64,000 bases of DNA from Bacillota bacterium. Its GTDB lineage: Bacteria; Bacillota; Clostridia; Peptostreptococcales; Anaerovoracaceae. The stretch covers positions 22,661 through 86,660 of the forward strand of contig JAFQHT010000092.1 in NCBI GenBank assembly GCA_017397825.1. The letters are read 5' to 3'. The notes under the pieces were generated by a model that was not told the DNA's origin, did no database searches, and was given only the letters and a program-made list of their open reading frames with translations. Positions 17,227-25,508 of this stretch are shown here, in pieces (the stretch's first letter is position 1; each line of letters opens with the position of its first letter). The translations under genes were made by a program, and so were the position numbers.

Positions 17227-18010
17227 TAAGAACCTCCCTGCTGAGCAGCACCTCAAAATCCTCAAAATCTTCTTCGTAAAAGGCAATTACTGACTTTTTG
17301 TAAACTCTGCCGCCGAATTGTATTTCGTCTGTGCGGAAACCATTCAGCATTCCTTTTTCTGTGCCTACAGCATGATAAGGAACTGTAACAAACCGTTCCG
17401 GCGGAATGCCGCCTTCCAGCTTCATGGCCGCCGTTTTTCCCATCAGATTCACAGGCCTGCCTGTAAGAGGCTCTTTCAGACTGTTTCCCGAATCTGCCAG
17501 AGCCTCAAACACATATTGCCGGCCATTTATTAATATAAACACATCTCCCCTGGTGATAACTGCGTTTCTTCTCTCCCTCACAATTTTTATGAACCCCCAC
17601 GTAATCCAGAAAGCCAAGCTTCCCCACCCGAAAATCTTTCCATAAGTTAGTGGCGGCATATACAGGGCGCCATTGCCGCTGACAGCTGCTATTTCCTGCC
17701 AGAGTAAAAATGCCATGGCCGCCCCGCCTGAAAGGAAAGTCAAGGAAACAAAAACAATGGTCTTTTTTACAATACCCCTTGTGCCGAAGCATACAGCCAC
17801 TGCTGCAAGAGCAATAATTACTCTTACCAATACGGCTGCCAGTCCGCCTGCGCCCAGAAAAATTGTAAAGCCTCCTGCGCCGCATACAGTGCCTGCTGCT
17901 GCCAGCCTCAGCCGGCTTATCCGTCCATCTGCAAGTTTCGCTGTGAGACACAGCAAAACCACTCCGGTCACAAAGTTTTCAAGAAAAAGATATTCTCCGT
18001 AAATAACCAC
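17210..18010 (-). CDS. spoIIGA: Sigma-E processing peptidase SpoIIGA
   Basis: 267 residues from a GTG at 18010 preceded by GGCGAGGT; the resulting N-terminus [22 protein letters not shown] aligns with the first helix of the family. An in-frame ATG at 18034 is an alternative. Five hydrophobic segments fill residues about 5-150 (membrane domain). The C-terminal protease half contains [21 protein letters not shown], where DSG is the catalytic aspartyl-protease motif. By family it cleaves pro-SigE at the sporulation septum. The neighbouring sigE confirms the call. Confidence 0.93.
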   Translation of the reverse strand: MVIYGEYLFLENFVTGVVLLCLTAKLADGRISRLRLAAAGTVCGAGGFTIFLGAGGLAAVLVRVIIALAAVAVCFGTRGIVKKTIVFVSLTFLSGGAAMAFLLWQEIAAVSGNGALYMPPLTYGKIFGWGSLAFWITWGFIKIVRERRNAVITRGDVFILINGRQYVFEALADSGNSLKEPLTGRPVNLMGKTAAMKLEGGIPPERFVTVPYHAVGTEKGMLNGFRTDEIQFGGRVYKKSVIAFYEEDFEDFEVLLSREVLNEEIT

Positions 18011-18101
18011 TTTTTTACCTCGCCTGCTTATCATACAACAAATGAATTGCAAAACTTGTCGAAAGTAGTCAGCATGAAAAAAATATTTTTCCGGTCCATG
18101 C

Positions 18102-18125
18102 AAAAGGCGCACCCTCCGGCACGCC
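18102..18125 (-). terminator. Short terminator after the DUF3343 gene
   Basis: Minus-strand stem GGCG...CGCC with internal GC pairs, followed by TTTTG, directly after the DUF3343 stop at 18126. It isolates the spoIIGA transcript from the upstream carboxypeptidase unit. Confidence 0.6.
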
Positions 18126-18416
18126 TCATTTCACCTTTTTATATTTCTTAAAATTTCTGTCTTCTCTTTCTATGAGATAAATTCCTTTGCTCACAATCTG
18201 TTTTTCATCCAGCACTTTTTTTACCCGCTGTATGGAGTCAGTTCTCAGATACAGCCCTGTCCCGCAGGATGAAATAAGCTCCGGCGGAAGTTTTTTCAGT
18301 GTGGAACTGATGCCTCGCTGCTCCAGCATATCTCTTGCGTATGCCGCTTTGTAGAAAGATGAAAAAGACAGAATATACTCTTTTGCCGCGCCTTCCGGCT
18401 GCAGAAATTTTTCCAC
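18126..18416 (-). CDS. DUF3343 family protein
   Basis: 96 residues from a GTG at 18416 chosen because AAAGGAG sits eight bases upstream; longer in-frame starts would overlap the carboxypeptidase gene. The sequence EYILSFSSFYKAAYARDMLEQRGISSTLKKLPPELISSCGTGLYLR matches DUF3343 with its single conserved cysteine in SSCGTGL. The family has been linked by others to sulfur/selenium carrier functions, but this is not established. It is 19 bases behind the DacF-like gene. Confidence 0.8.
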   Translation of the reverse strand: MEKFLQPEGAAKEYILSFSSFYKAAYARDMLEQRGISSTLKKLPPELISSCGTGLYLRTDSIQRVKKVLDEKQIVSKGIYLIEREDRNFKKYKKVK

Positions 18417-18435
18417 AATAATCGCTCCTTTACTG

Positions 18436-19689
18436 TTACTCACCATATTTTTCTCTTTTGTATGTAAGCTTTCTCTTAAGAAGCTCTCTGAAGGAGGCTT
18501 TATCCACGCTGCCTTCTGCAATCAGTTCGCAGCTTCCCACTTCCCGGCCTTCTTTCATTACCACCAATGTGCCGACTTTGTCTCCGGCTGCAAGGGGCAG
18601 GGGAACTTTTTCATCCAGCTGCACCCTGGTTGTAACCGTGTCATTCTTTCCTTTTGGAACCAAGGCTGTAATACGTTCTGCTGTCACAGCGTTTACCTGC
18701 TGTGGCGATCCATGGCGGATTTCAACCGGTGCTATTATCTGGCCCTCTTCCGCTGCAACGAAAGTCTGATAGTTTGCAAAACCGTAATCCAGCATTTTGG
18801 CTACCTCTGCGTTGCGTATTTTGGATGTCTCACAGCCCAGCGCCACTGCAATGAGATGTGTTTCGTCCCTTGTTGCTGAAGCGCTGAGGCAGTAGCCTGC
18901 GTCGCTGGTAAAGCCAGTCTTGATGCCGTTACAACCGTTGTAAGATTTTATCATCTTGTTGGTGTTGGTAAGACCGAATTCCTTTTCCTTGCCCGGCAGC
19001 CCCACTGTAATGGTGCTCTGCCAGGTAGTGAACCAGGTGTGGGTTTCTTCGTGCTTATAAAGTTCTTTTGACATCAGTGATATATCATATGCACTTGAGT
19101 AGTGATCTGCCACAGGCAGCCCGTTGGTATTAACAAAATGTGAGTTCTGCATGCCAAGCTCTGCTGCCCGGGCGTTCATCCGCTCCACGAAAATCTCTTC
19201 GCTTCCTGCCACATGTTCTGCCAGAGCCACACATCCGTCATTGGCACTGGCCATGGCCACCCCTTCCATGAGCTGAGCCACCGTATGTTTTTCGCCCGGC
19301 TCCATGTACATCTGACTGCCGCCCATGGATGCCGCGTGTTCTGAAATAGTCACTTCATCTTCCAGCGTGATTTTCCCGGCGTCTACAGCATCCATGACAA
19401 GGAGCATAGTCATTACTTTGGTTACTGATGCCAGAGGCAGTTCCTTGTGGGCATCCTGCTGAAAAAGCACTTCGCCGGTCTCCGCATCTATGAGCACTGC
19501 GCCTTTGGCAGCTACAGAAAATCCTGCCTGCGGACCGCGGTTCTCCGAAGGCACATCATTTACAGTTTCTATTTCTATCGGTTCTTGTCTTGGCAATTTG
19601 TTTTTAAGTGCCTCCAGCCCCACAAAACCGCACATTATCAGGCTGACGCCCACCAGGCTTGAAATTACCCGTTTCCACATATATTTCAT
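18436..19689 (-). CDS. D-alanyl-D-alanine carboxypeptidase (DacF-like, PBP5 family)
   Basis: 417 residues with an N-terminal membrane/signal segment (SSLVGVSLIMCGFVGL). Active-site motifs are SVTK at residues 88-91 (nucleophile Ser), SAND in MASANDGCVALAEHV and KTG in NGIKTGFTSDAGYCLSASA. The C-terminal beta-rich PBP5 domain follows. The enzyme trims the terminal D-Ala from peptidoglycan stem peptides outside the membrane. A sporulation role (DacF) is suggested by the spoIIGA-sigE-sigG neighbourhood but the paralogue cannot be fixed from sequence alone. Confidence 0.93.
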   Translation of the reverse strand: MKYMWKRVISSLVGVSLIMCGFVGLEALKNKLPRQEPIEIETVNDVPSENRGPQAGFSVAAKGAVLIDAETGEVLFQQDAHKELPLASVTKVMTMLLVMDAVDAGKITLEDEVTISEHAASMGGSQMYMEPGEKHTVAQLMEGVAMASANDGCVALAEHVAGSEEIFVERMNARAAELGMQNSHFVNTNGLPVADHYSSAYDISLMSKELYKHEETHTWFTTWQSTITVGLPGKEKEFGLTNTNKMIKSYNGCNGIKTGFTSDAGYCLSASATRDETHLIAVALGCETSKIRNAEVAKMLDYGFANYQTFVAAEEGQIIAPVEIRHGSPQQVNAVTAERITALVPKGKNDTVTTRVQLDEKVPLPLAAGDKVGTLVVMKEGREVGSCELIAEGSVDKASFRELLKRKLTYKREKYGE

Positions 19690-19796
19690 ATCTCCACACT
19701 TTCCATCCTCCGGCCCCGCCGGGGATACAAATCAGTCTGGTAGAAGTATATTCGCCGGTACACAGGGTATACCAAAATCCTGGAAAAAGGCCAAAT

Positions 19797-19822
19797 AAAA
19801 ACGCCCGCATCATTGCAGGCGC
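19797..19822 (-). terminator. Terminator after the VanZ/XRE unit
   Basis: Minus-strand stem CGCCTGC/GCGGGCG with a six-base loop followed by TTTTTATTT, 32 bases after the stop of the reading frame ending at 19854. It closes the XRE-VanZ-remnant unit. Confidence 0.8.
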
Positions 19823-19853
19823 ATGTTATAACATATAATAATTATAATGGATT

Positions 19854-20066
19854 TTAATTCACTGGAATTGCTCTGCGTGATTTAATCAGATATCTTCCGT
19901 CCTTTTCTTCCAAAGAAACTTCTATCTGAACCTTATTATCATCACGGTCAAGAATTCCCTCTGCACTTCGCAGCACTACTGTCTTACCGTCTTTATAACC
20001 GCTTTCACAGTAAAATACTCCCGGTCCAAAGTCACTTACAAAAATGTAGCTATTCTTTCTGCCTGT
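19854..20066 (-). pseudogene. Open frame without start codon, probable gene remnant
   Basis: Directly downstream of the VanZ-like stop, in another frame, 70 codons stay open between TAA at 20067-20069 and TAA at 19854. The translation contains YIFVSDFGPGVFYC, then GYKDGKTVVLRSAEGILDR and RYLIKSRRAIPVN, with protein-like composition and codon use matching the neighbours. There is no ATG, GTG or TTG in a sensible place near the beginning (an ATT at about 20048 is the best non-standard candidate), and no ribosome site. I read it as the 3' end of a gene whose 5' part was lost, followed by its original terminator. Family not recognised. Confidence 0.45.
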
Positions 20067-20439
20067 TTATTGTTTTTTCCATTAAGAAAAGTATAATTCC
20101 TCCAAAAATGTACGCCACTATATCCCATGGATCGGAAACAGTTCTTTCCAGATATAATGGGGTGACATATTCCCAGAAGATGCCGCATGCCAAAAGAAAA
20201 AGCACAGCATGTCTCATTTTTTCAACAGTTTTGCGTCCTGCCAGACATAAAAGTATGTTTAAAAAGCACAATATCCAGGCTCCCGCAAGAATATCTGCTC
20301 CATAGTTGCTGAAAACTCTGTGCATTATATCTGCCCACTGCATGGTTTCTGCTATTGATCCCATTGCAGGAATAAGGAAAAACTTGTTCAATCCATAAAG
20401 GAGACACAAAATCCCCAATGTATATATACGTTTCATCAT
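20050..20439 (-). CDS. VanZ-like membrane protein
   Basis: 129 residues with four predicted membrane helices. The segment LLACGIFWEYVTPLYLERTVSDPWDIVAYIFGGIILFLME carries the acidic/aromatic pattern (F-W-E-Y ... D-x-x-D-x-x-A-Y) typical of VanZ-like small membrane proteins. Function unknown; the VanZ family is loosely tied to glycopeptide resistance, which should not be assumed here. Its start overlaps the stop of the XRE gene by four bases. Confidence 0.65.
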   Translation of the reverse strand: MMKRIYTLGILCLLYGLNKFFLIPAMGSIAETMQWADIMHRVFSNYGADILAGAWILCFLNILLCLAGRKTVEKMRHAVLFLLACGIFWEYVTPLYLERTVSDPWDIVAYIFGGIILFLMEKTINRQKE

Positions 20440-21116
20440 AAGAATGATAACACTATAAGTGTCAATACAACAATTATGATTATTTCGCCCACACCCGGAC
20501 CACTTGACTTATAAGCGTATTCCGGCTTGGTCATAACCTTCGGCTTTGTTAAAAGAACTTCATCTTCTTCGCCCAGATCTTCTACAATTTTAATATCAAA
20601 ATGTTTTGGATTCAGTCTGGATGCAATCCATCGTGCCGCCACATCAGTTAATCCTCGCCGTATAACACCGCGCTTGTTCTTCCCCACAAAATTATCTATT
20701 GCACTGTCTTCGGTGCCGCAGTATTTTATAAGCTCTGCACGCTGATCGTAATAATCATTGCCATTACGCAGATCTTCCAACACAATAGCATAAGCCGGTC
20801 CTTTTTCCTGATAGCCGGTTACCGGGAACTCACATGTCAGGCAAAGACTTCCTTTAACTTCACGTCCACAGCAAGGACAAATGATAATTTCTTCAGATTC
20901 TTCCGCCTTACTATCTTCTGTTTCTTTACCTAAAAGGAAATCCACACTCACTCCCAAAACATCAGAAATCGCCACCAAATCTTTAATTGGCGGTTCAGTA
21001 TTTCCATTTTCCCACTGCACAACGGTATCTAGACTGACGTTCATTTTTTCTGCCAATTCCTTCTGAGTTATATGACGTTCCAGTCTCAGCTTTGTTAAAT
21101 TTTCCCTGAAATTCAT
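20436..21116 (-). CDS. XRE regulator with zinc ribbon and C-terminal membrane anchor
   Basis: 226 residues. An N-terminal helix-turn-helix (LTKLRLERHITQKELAEKMNVSLDTVVQWENGNTEPPIKDLVAISDVLG) is followed by a CPCC...CLTC zinc ribbon near residue 80-95, a central region of unknown type, and a single hydrophobic C-terminal helix (GEIIIIVVLTLIVLSFL) that would tether it to the membrane. Membrane-anchored XRE proteins with a partner membrane protein often sense envelope state; the overlapping VanZ-like gene fits, but this is inference. A strong promoter lies at 21182-21210. Confidence 0.8.
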   Translation of the reverse strand: MNFRENLTKLRLERHITQKELAEKMNVSLDTVVQWENGNTEPPIKDLVAISDVLGVSVDFLLGKETEDSKAEESEEIIICPCCGREVKGSLCLTCEFPVTGYQEKGPAYAIVLEDLRNGNDYYDQRAELIKYCGTEDSAIDNFVGKNKRGVIRRGLTDVAARWIASRLNPKHFDIKIVEDLGEEDEVLLTKPKVMTKPEYAYKSSGPGVGEIIIIVVLTLIVLSFL

Positions 21117-21181
21117 ACCCTTGCCCCTTTCATATGCTGTAATAAAGTAAACGCAATCAATTAAAACATCTGGGTTTAAAA

Positions 21182-21210
21182 ATTATATCATACTGATTTT
21201 TCCGGGTCAA
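21182..21210 (-). promoter_or_regulatory. Promoter of the XRE-VanZ unit
   Basis: Minus-strand TTGACC (21205-21210), 17-base spacer, TATAAT (21182-21187), 65 bases upstream of the XRE ATG. Confidence 0.75.
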
Positions 21211-21290
21211 TATTTCACTTTATCCCGGTACAGCATTATAATGCAGATTGTGGTGTAAACAGTATGAGCAACCACTGCTGCAGCAAGCAC

Positions 21291-22067
21291 TTACTTCAGT
21301 TCATACATAAAATTTATCTGCTCATCAATCTCTGCAAAGTCAACTTCGCACTCATTGTCAAAAATAGCCACCGGCACCTTGTCTGCAAAAGTGTAAACCA
21401 TCGGAATCATATCCCCTTCCAGCAGGTAAACGATTACCTTGCGGTTGTCAATGTCCACAATCCAGTATTCCCGTACGCCTGCTTCACTATATTTATTAAG
21501 CTTCACTGTCATATCCTTGCGGCGGGTTGACGGAGAAAGGACTTCGATTACAAGATCCGGCGCACCTTCGATTCGTTCTCTGGTAAACTTACTGCGGTCG
21601 CAGACCACGAAAATATCGGGCTGCACCATGGTCCTGCCGTCCCTCATGATGTGCACATCAGTCGGCGCCATCATAGGTATGCAGCCGCCTTTATTTTTGC
21701 GTACATGGTCTTTCAGAACCTGCCAGATATGTGGAATAATGTACTGGTGAATTGTCCTCGGTGCAGTCATATAGTAAATCACGCCGTCAATAAGCTCTGC
21801 TCTGCACTCATCAGGCAGGTTGTAATAATCTTCGATTGTGTACTCACCCTGGCGGCTTGTCAAATATGGGGAAATTGCCTCTGCCACACGGCTTGCCCCC
21901 GGAGCCAGAACATTCTCCAGGGCCATCAGAGTTTCATAGCGTGGATTCTGAGTTACTCCGGAAAAAACTTTCTGTACAGTGCTCAGCGGCACCCCTGAAA
22001 GCTCAGCAATCAGTTCATAAGAATAACCAAGCTCTGTTTTGCGTTTCTTCATTTCCTCAATGTTCAT
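21291..22067 (-). CDS. XRE helix-turn-helix fused to a Uma2-family nuclease domain
   Basis: 258 residues. Residues 1-60 form a DNA-binding HTH (ELGYSYELIAELSGVPLSTVQKVFSGVTQNPRYETLMALENVL). From about residue 75 the Uma2 (DUF820) domain begins, with the PD-(D/E)xK-like core visible as VQPDIFVV...PDLVIEVLSPSTRRKDMTVKLNKYSEAGVREYWIVDIDN. Uma2 proteins are usually short, multicopy and of unknown function; a fused HTH gives this one its own DNA targeting. It is monocistronic with its own consensus promoter. Confidence 0.88.
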   Translation of the reverse strand: MNIEEMKKRKTELGYSYELIAELSGVPLSTVQKVFSGVTQNPRYETLMALENVLAPGASRVAEAISPYLTSRQGEYTIEDYYNLPDECRAELIDGVIYYMTAPRTIHQYIIPHIWQVLKDHVRKNKGGCIPMMAPTDVHIMRDGRTMVQPDIFVVCDRSKFTRERIEGAPDLVIEVLSPSTRRKDMTVKLNKYSEAGVREYWIVDIDNRKVIVYLLEGDMIPMVYTFADKVPVAIFDNECEVDFAEIDEQINFMYELK

Positions 22068-22093
22068 GATGCCACCTCCATTTCTTTTCCATT

Positions 22094-22122
22094 ATTATAC
22101 CGTTATGTTTTAAAACAGTCAA
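22094..22122 (-). promoter_or_regulatory. Consensus promoter of the XRE-Uma2 gene
   Basis: Minus-strand TTGACT (22117-22122), exact 17-base spacer, TATAAT (22094-22099). The -10 box is only 26 bases from the ATG. Confidence 0.8.
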
Positions 22123-22162
22123 TATATTTCCATTAAATTTCCGTTTTATTTCCATATAGATA

Positions 22163-22212
22163 AAAAACGCGCAAAGATGCTGCGGATTTACCGCAATCAT
22201 CCTTGCACGTTT
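22163..22212 (-). terminator. Terminator after the pdp operon
   Basis: Long minus-strand hairpin (GCAAGGATG/CATCTTTGC with an inner TGCGG/CCGCA) followed by TTTTTTATC, about 50 bases after the pdp stop. Confidence 0.9.
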
Positions 22213-22261
22213 ATGCTCGTGTATAGCCCGGCCGGATAAGACCTTGGTCCATATTTGTTTG

Positions 22262-23575
22262 TTACAGCCCGATAATCTCCTTGATCAGTTTCGGTGCCTC
22301 TACAGGCTCAGCTCCGATCACGAAAGCTTCCTTAGCTGACTCCACAGCTGCAGCAACCTTGGCTTCATCGTTGCCGTAGAAAGATGCCAGAACTTCTCCG
22401 GCTTTCACGCTGTCGCCCACCTTCTTTGACAGAACTACGCCTGCTGCCAGATCCAGGGAATCTTCCTTGGTGGCTCTGCCGGCACCTGTGTGCTGGGATG
22501 CCAGACCGATAGTTCTGGCCGCAATCTGTGCTACATATCCGCCGGTTTCTGCCTTCAGTTCCCTGCAAACTGAAGCCTGCGGGAACAGTGAGTAGTCGTC
22601 AACTACTGCTGCATCGCCACCCTGCGCCGCAATAAACTTGCGGAGCATTTCAAGGCCTGCGCCGCTCTCAAGAGCTTCTTCTGTCATTCTGCAGCCTTCT
22701 TCAGGAGAAGCTGCCTTTCCGCCAAGATATACCATGATTCCTGAAAGCTTCAGCGCCAGCTCGGTAATGTCGGCTGGTCCCTTGCCCTTGAGCGTTTCAA
22801 TAGCCTCAATCACTTCCAGGCTGTTGCCCACTGCAAGGCCAAGAGGCTGGCCCATTTCGGTGATTGCCGCCACAGTTCTGCGGCCTGCGTCGGTTCCGAT
22901 ATCAACCATCAGATGTGCAAGTTTCACAGCATCATCCAGGTTTTCCATGAAAGCTCCGTCGCCGCACTTTACGTCGAGGACGATGGCGTCACTTCCTGCT
23001 GCCAGTTTCTTACTCATAATGCTGGAAGAAATCAGCCCGAAATTATCAACAGTTGAAGTTACATCGCGGAGAGCATAAAGCTTCTTGTCCGCAGGCGTAA
23101 TGTGAGCAGTCTGGCCGATTACCGCCATGCCCACTTCATTTACCTGATTTAAAAATTCCTCAGGTTCAAGAGAAGTTCTGAAACCCGGGATTGATTCCAT
23201 TTTGTCCACTGTGCCGCCTGTGAAACCGAGGCCGCGTCCGCTCATCTTGGCAATAGGAACGCCGCATGCTGCTGCAAGTGGTGCCACGATGAGAGTGGTT
23301 TTGTCCCCTACGCCGCCGGTGGAATGCTTGTCGACCTTTACGCCCTTGATAGGAGAAAGGTCAATAGTGTCGCCGGAGTAGCGCATTGCGTTTGTCAGCT
23401 GGAAAGTTTCTTCACGGTCAAGTCCTCTGAAAAAGATAGCCATGAGCAGGGCAGACACCTGATAATCAGGAATATCGCCAGCCACGTAACCGGTGATGAA
23501 CCAGTCAATTTCTTCTTTGGAGAGCTTTCCGCCTTCGCGTTTTTTATATATAATATCGTTCATGTTCATTGCCAT
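22262..23575 (-). CDS. pdp: Pyrimidine-nucleoside phosphorylase
   Basis: 437 residues, normal for the thymidine/pyrimidine phosphorylase family. The phosphate and substrate region is STGGVGDKTTLIVAPLAAACGVPIAKMSGRGLGFTGGTVDKMESIPG around residues 83-130; LKGKGPADITELALKLSG and the barrel-sandwich C-terminus follow. It splits uridine, thymidine and deoxyuridine with phosphate. GGAGGAATTGCT leads to the ATG at 23575. It lies 11 bases after deoB, whose enzyme uses the sugar phosphate it releases. Confidence 0.95.
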   Translation of the reverse strand: MAMNMNDIIYKKREGGKLSKEEIDWFITGYVAGDIPDYQVSALLMAIFFRGLDREETFQLTNAMRYSGDTIDLSPIKGVKVDKHSTGGVGDKTTLIVAPLAAACGVPIAKMSGRGLGFTGGTVDKMESIPGFRTSLEPEEFLNQVNEVGMAVIGQTAHITPADKKLYALRDVTSTVDNFGLISSSIMSKKLAAGSDAIVLDVKCGDGAFMENLDDAVKLAHLMVDIGTDAGRRTVAAITEMGQPLGLAVGNSLEVIEAIETLKGKGPADITELALKLSGIMVYLGGKAASPEEGCRMTEEALESGAGLEMLRKFIAAQGGDAAVVDDYSLFPQASVCRELKAETGGYVAQIAARTIGLASQHTGAGRATKEDSLDLAAGVVLSKKVGDSVKAGEVLASFYGNDEAKVAAAVESAKEAFVIGAEPVEAPKLIKEIIGL

Positions 23576-23586
23576 AGCAATTCCTC

Positions 23587-24768
23587 CTACAGAATTTCGT
23601 TCTTGAAGCTTGTGCCCATCGCTGTGTATGGAGCATCAAGCAGGTCTGCTACAGTCGCCCCTACATCAGCAAAAGTGCTGCGGATTCCAAGGTTCACACC
23701 GGCCTTGCACTTCTTTCCGTAAACAATAAGCGGTACGTATTCTCTTGTGTGGTCAGTACCCTCTTCAACCGGGTCGTTGCCGTGGTCAGCTGTGATAATA
23801 AGCACATCGTCTTCTCCAAGAGCCGCCAGGATTTCAGGAACTCTTGCGTCGAATTCTTCGATACACTTGCCGTAGCCGATAGGGTCACGGCGGTGTCCGT
23901 AGTCTGAGTCAAAGTCAACAAGGTTTGAGAAAATGCAGCCTTTGAAGTCTTTTGCCATTGCTTCAAGAGTCTTGTTCACAACGTCCATGTTTCCCTTTGT
24001 AGGCGCAGATGTTTTCACACATTTGCCGTTGAAAATGTCGCTGATTTTGCCCACAGAGTACATTTCAAGTCCCGCACCGGAAATCATGTCAAGCAGTGTA
24101 TCTTCAGGCGGTGTCACTGAGTAGTCGTGTCTGTCCCTGGTTCTTGTACGTGTGCCGTCTTCATTGAGCACATACGGACGTGCAATAACTCTGCCGCATG
24201 CCCATTCGCCAACCAGAAGTCTGCGGGCGATTTTGCAGATTTCATAAAGCCTTTCCAGAGGAATTACGTCGATATTTGCCGCAATCTGGAAAACACTGTC
24301 GGCTGATGTATATACTATAGGCTTTCCTGTAGCTTCGTGCTCAGGGCCCAGTTCTTCAATGATTGCAGTACCGGAAGCCGGATAGTTGCCGATGCAGCCC
24401 ACGCCGATTTCCGCTTCAAAAGCATCCATAAACTCTTTAGGGAATCCATCAGGATAAGTCTTGAAAGGCACATCGGTCTTAAGGCCTGCAATTTCCCAGT
24501 GGCCTGTTGTTGTGTCTTTGCCTGCAGAAACTTCTGCCATCTTGCCGAAACAGCCTTTTGGAGCTTCTACTGCAAGCTTTCCTCCGCAGACACCGTCAAT
24601 ATTCCCCCAGCCAAGAGAAAGCAGATTAGGCATGTTCACGCTGCCTTTTTCCCTTACGATATGGCCGAAAGTATCGGCATTCTGGTCGCCGTATTTTACC
24701 GCATCAGGAAGGGCGCCCACGCCCAGGCTGTCCATTATAATCAAAACTACTTTTCTGTTTTCGCTCAT
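23587..24768 (-). CDS. deoB: Phosphopentomutase
   Basis: 393 residues. The alkaline-phosphatase-fold metal motifs are visible: LIIMDSLGVGALPD at the start, DTTTGHWEIAGL (phosphorylated Thr), and IITADHGNDPVEEGTDHTREYVPLIVYGK near residue 330. The enzyme interconverts (deoxy)ribose 1- and 5-phosphate, linking nucleoside breakdown to the pentose and deoxyribose pathways. It is between a phosphoesterase gene (overlap of four bases) and pdp. Confidence 0.97.
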   Translation of the reverse strand: MSENRKVVLIIMDSLGVGALPDAVKYGDQNADTFGHIVREKGSVNMPNLLSLGWGNIDGVCGGKLAVEAPKGCFGKMAEVSAGKDTTTGHWEIAGLKTDVPFKTYPDGFPKEFMDAFEAEIGVGCIGNYPASGTAIIEELGPEHEATGKPIVYTSADSVFQIAANIDVIPLERLYEICKIARRLLVGEWACGRVIARPYVLNEDGTRTRTRDRHDYSVTPPEDTLLDMISGAGLEMYSVGKISDIFNGKCVKTSAPTKGNMDVVNKTLEAMAKDFKGCIFSNLVDFDSDYGHRRDPIGYGKCIEEFDARVPEILAALGEDDVLIITADHGNDPVEEGTDHTREYVPLIVYGKKCKAGVNLGIRSTFADVGATVADLLDAPYTAMGTSFKNEIL

Positions 24769-25481
24769 ATTATTACCTCCTCAGGTCTGCCCTGTAAATA
24801 ATCCAGAGATACCAGTTTATATTCTACGTTGTTGTATTGGCCCTGTATTCCGTTTTTGAAAGCTTCCTTGCCGTGAAGATGTCCGTAGACACAGGTTTTC
24901 ACGCCGTACTCTGTCATCAGCTCGGTAAAGCCCGATTTGTGGTGTCTTTCGTTGGTGGGCGGGTAGTGAAGAACTCCTATGATGGTTTCTGCCCCTGCTG
25001 TCTTCGCATCTTCAAGTGACATCCTAAGGCGGAGAACCTCACGGTCGTAAATTTTACGGTCGTGTTCGCCGAATCCTTCAGTGCCCGGACAGGTCCAGCC
25101 GCGGGTACCGCAGATAGCAACCTTTTTGCCCTCATCTTCCAGTATCACGCACTTATTCTGCACGAACTGCATTGTCCCGTCTTCATAAAGGCTGTTCAGC
25201 TTGCTCACCGACTGCCACCACAGATCGTGATTGCCCTTGAAAAGAATTTTCTTTCCGGGCAGTGCGTGTACCCAGTCAAGGTCGGCCATGGCCTCATCCT
25301 GCCTGAGTCCCCATGAAATATCACCGCATATGATTACCACATCGTCAGACCCTATCATTTCGGTCCAGTTCTTATGAAGTTTTTCTGTGTGACCTACCCA
25401 CTGTCCTCCGAAGATGTCCATCGGTTTTTCAACCATTTCTCCGAAAGAAAGATGCAGGTCTCCTATTGCAAAAATCTTCAA
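24765..25481 (-). CDS. Metallophosphoesterase
   Basis: 238 residues with the calcineurin-like dimetal motifs: AIGDLHLSFG (D-x-H) at the N-terminus, VVIICGDISWGL (G-D), LFKGNHDLWW (GNHD), and the histidine elements IGVLHYPPTNERHH and CVYGHLHG. The natural substrate is unknown. It overlaps deoB and is preceded by rmuC after 27 bases, so it belongs to the same transcript as the nucleoside catabolism genes. Confidence 0.9.
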   Translation of the reverse strand: MKIFAIGDLHLSFGEMVEKPMDIFGGQWVGHTEKLHKNWTEMIGSDDVVIICGDISWGLRQDEAMADLDWVHALPGKKILFKGNHDLWWQSVSKLNSLYEDGTMQFVQNKCVILEDEGKKVAICGTRGWTCPGTEGFGEHDRKIYDREVLRLRMSLEDAKTAGAETIIGVLHYPPTNERHHKSGFTELMTEYGVKTCVYGHLHGKEAFKNGIQGQYNNVEYKLVSLDYLQGRPEEVII

Positions 25482-25508
25482 ATTATTAATTCTCCGTGTT
25501 CCTTTAAT

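Noticed and set aside
19690-19800. SigF or SigG promoter before the DacF-like gene
   Set aside because: Candidate boxes exist on the minus strand, but spacing (11 or 17 bases) and several bases do not fit either consensus.
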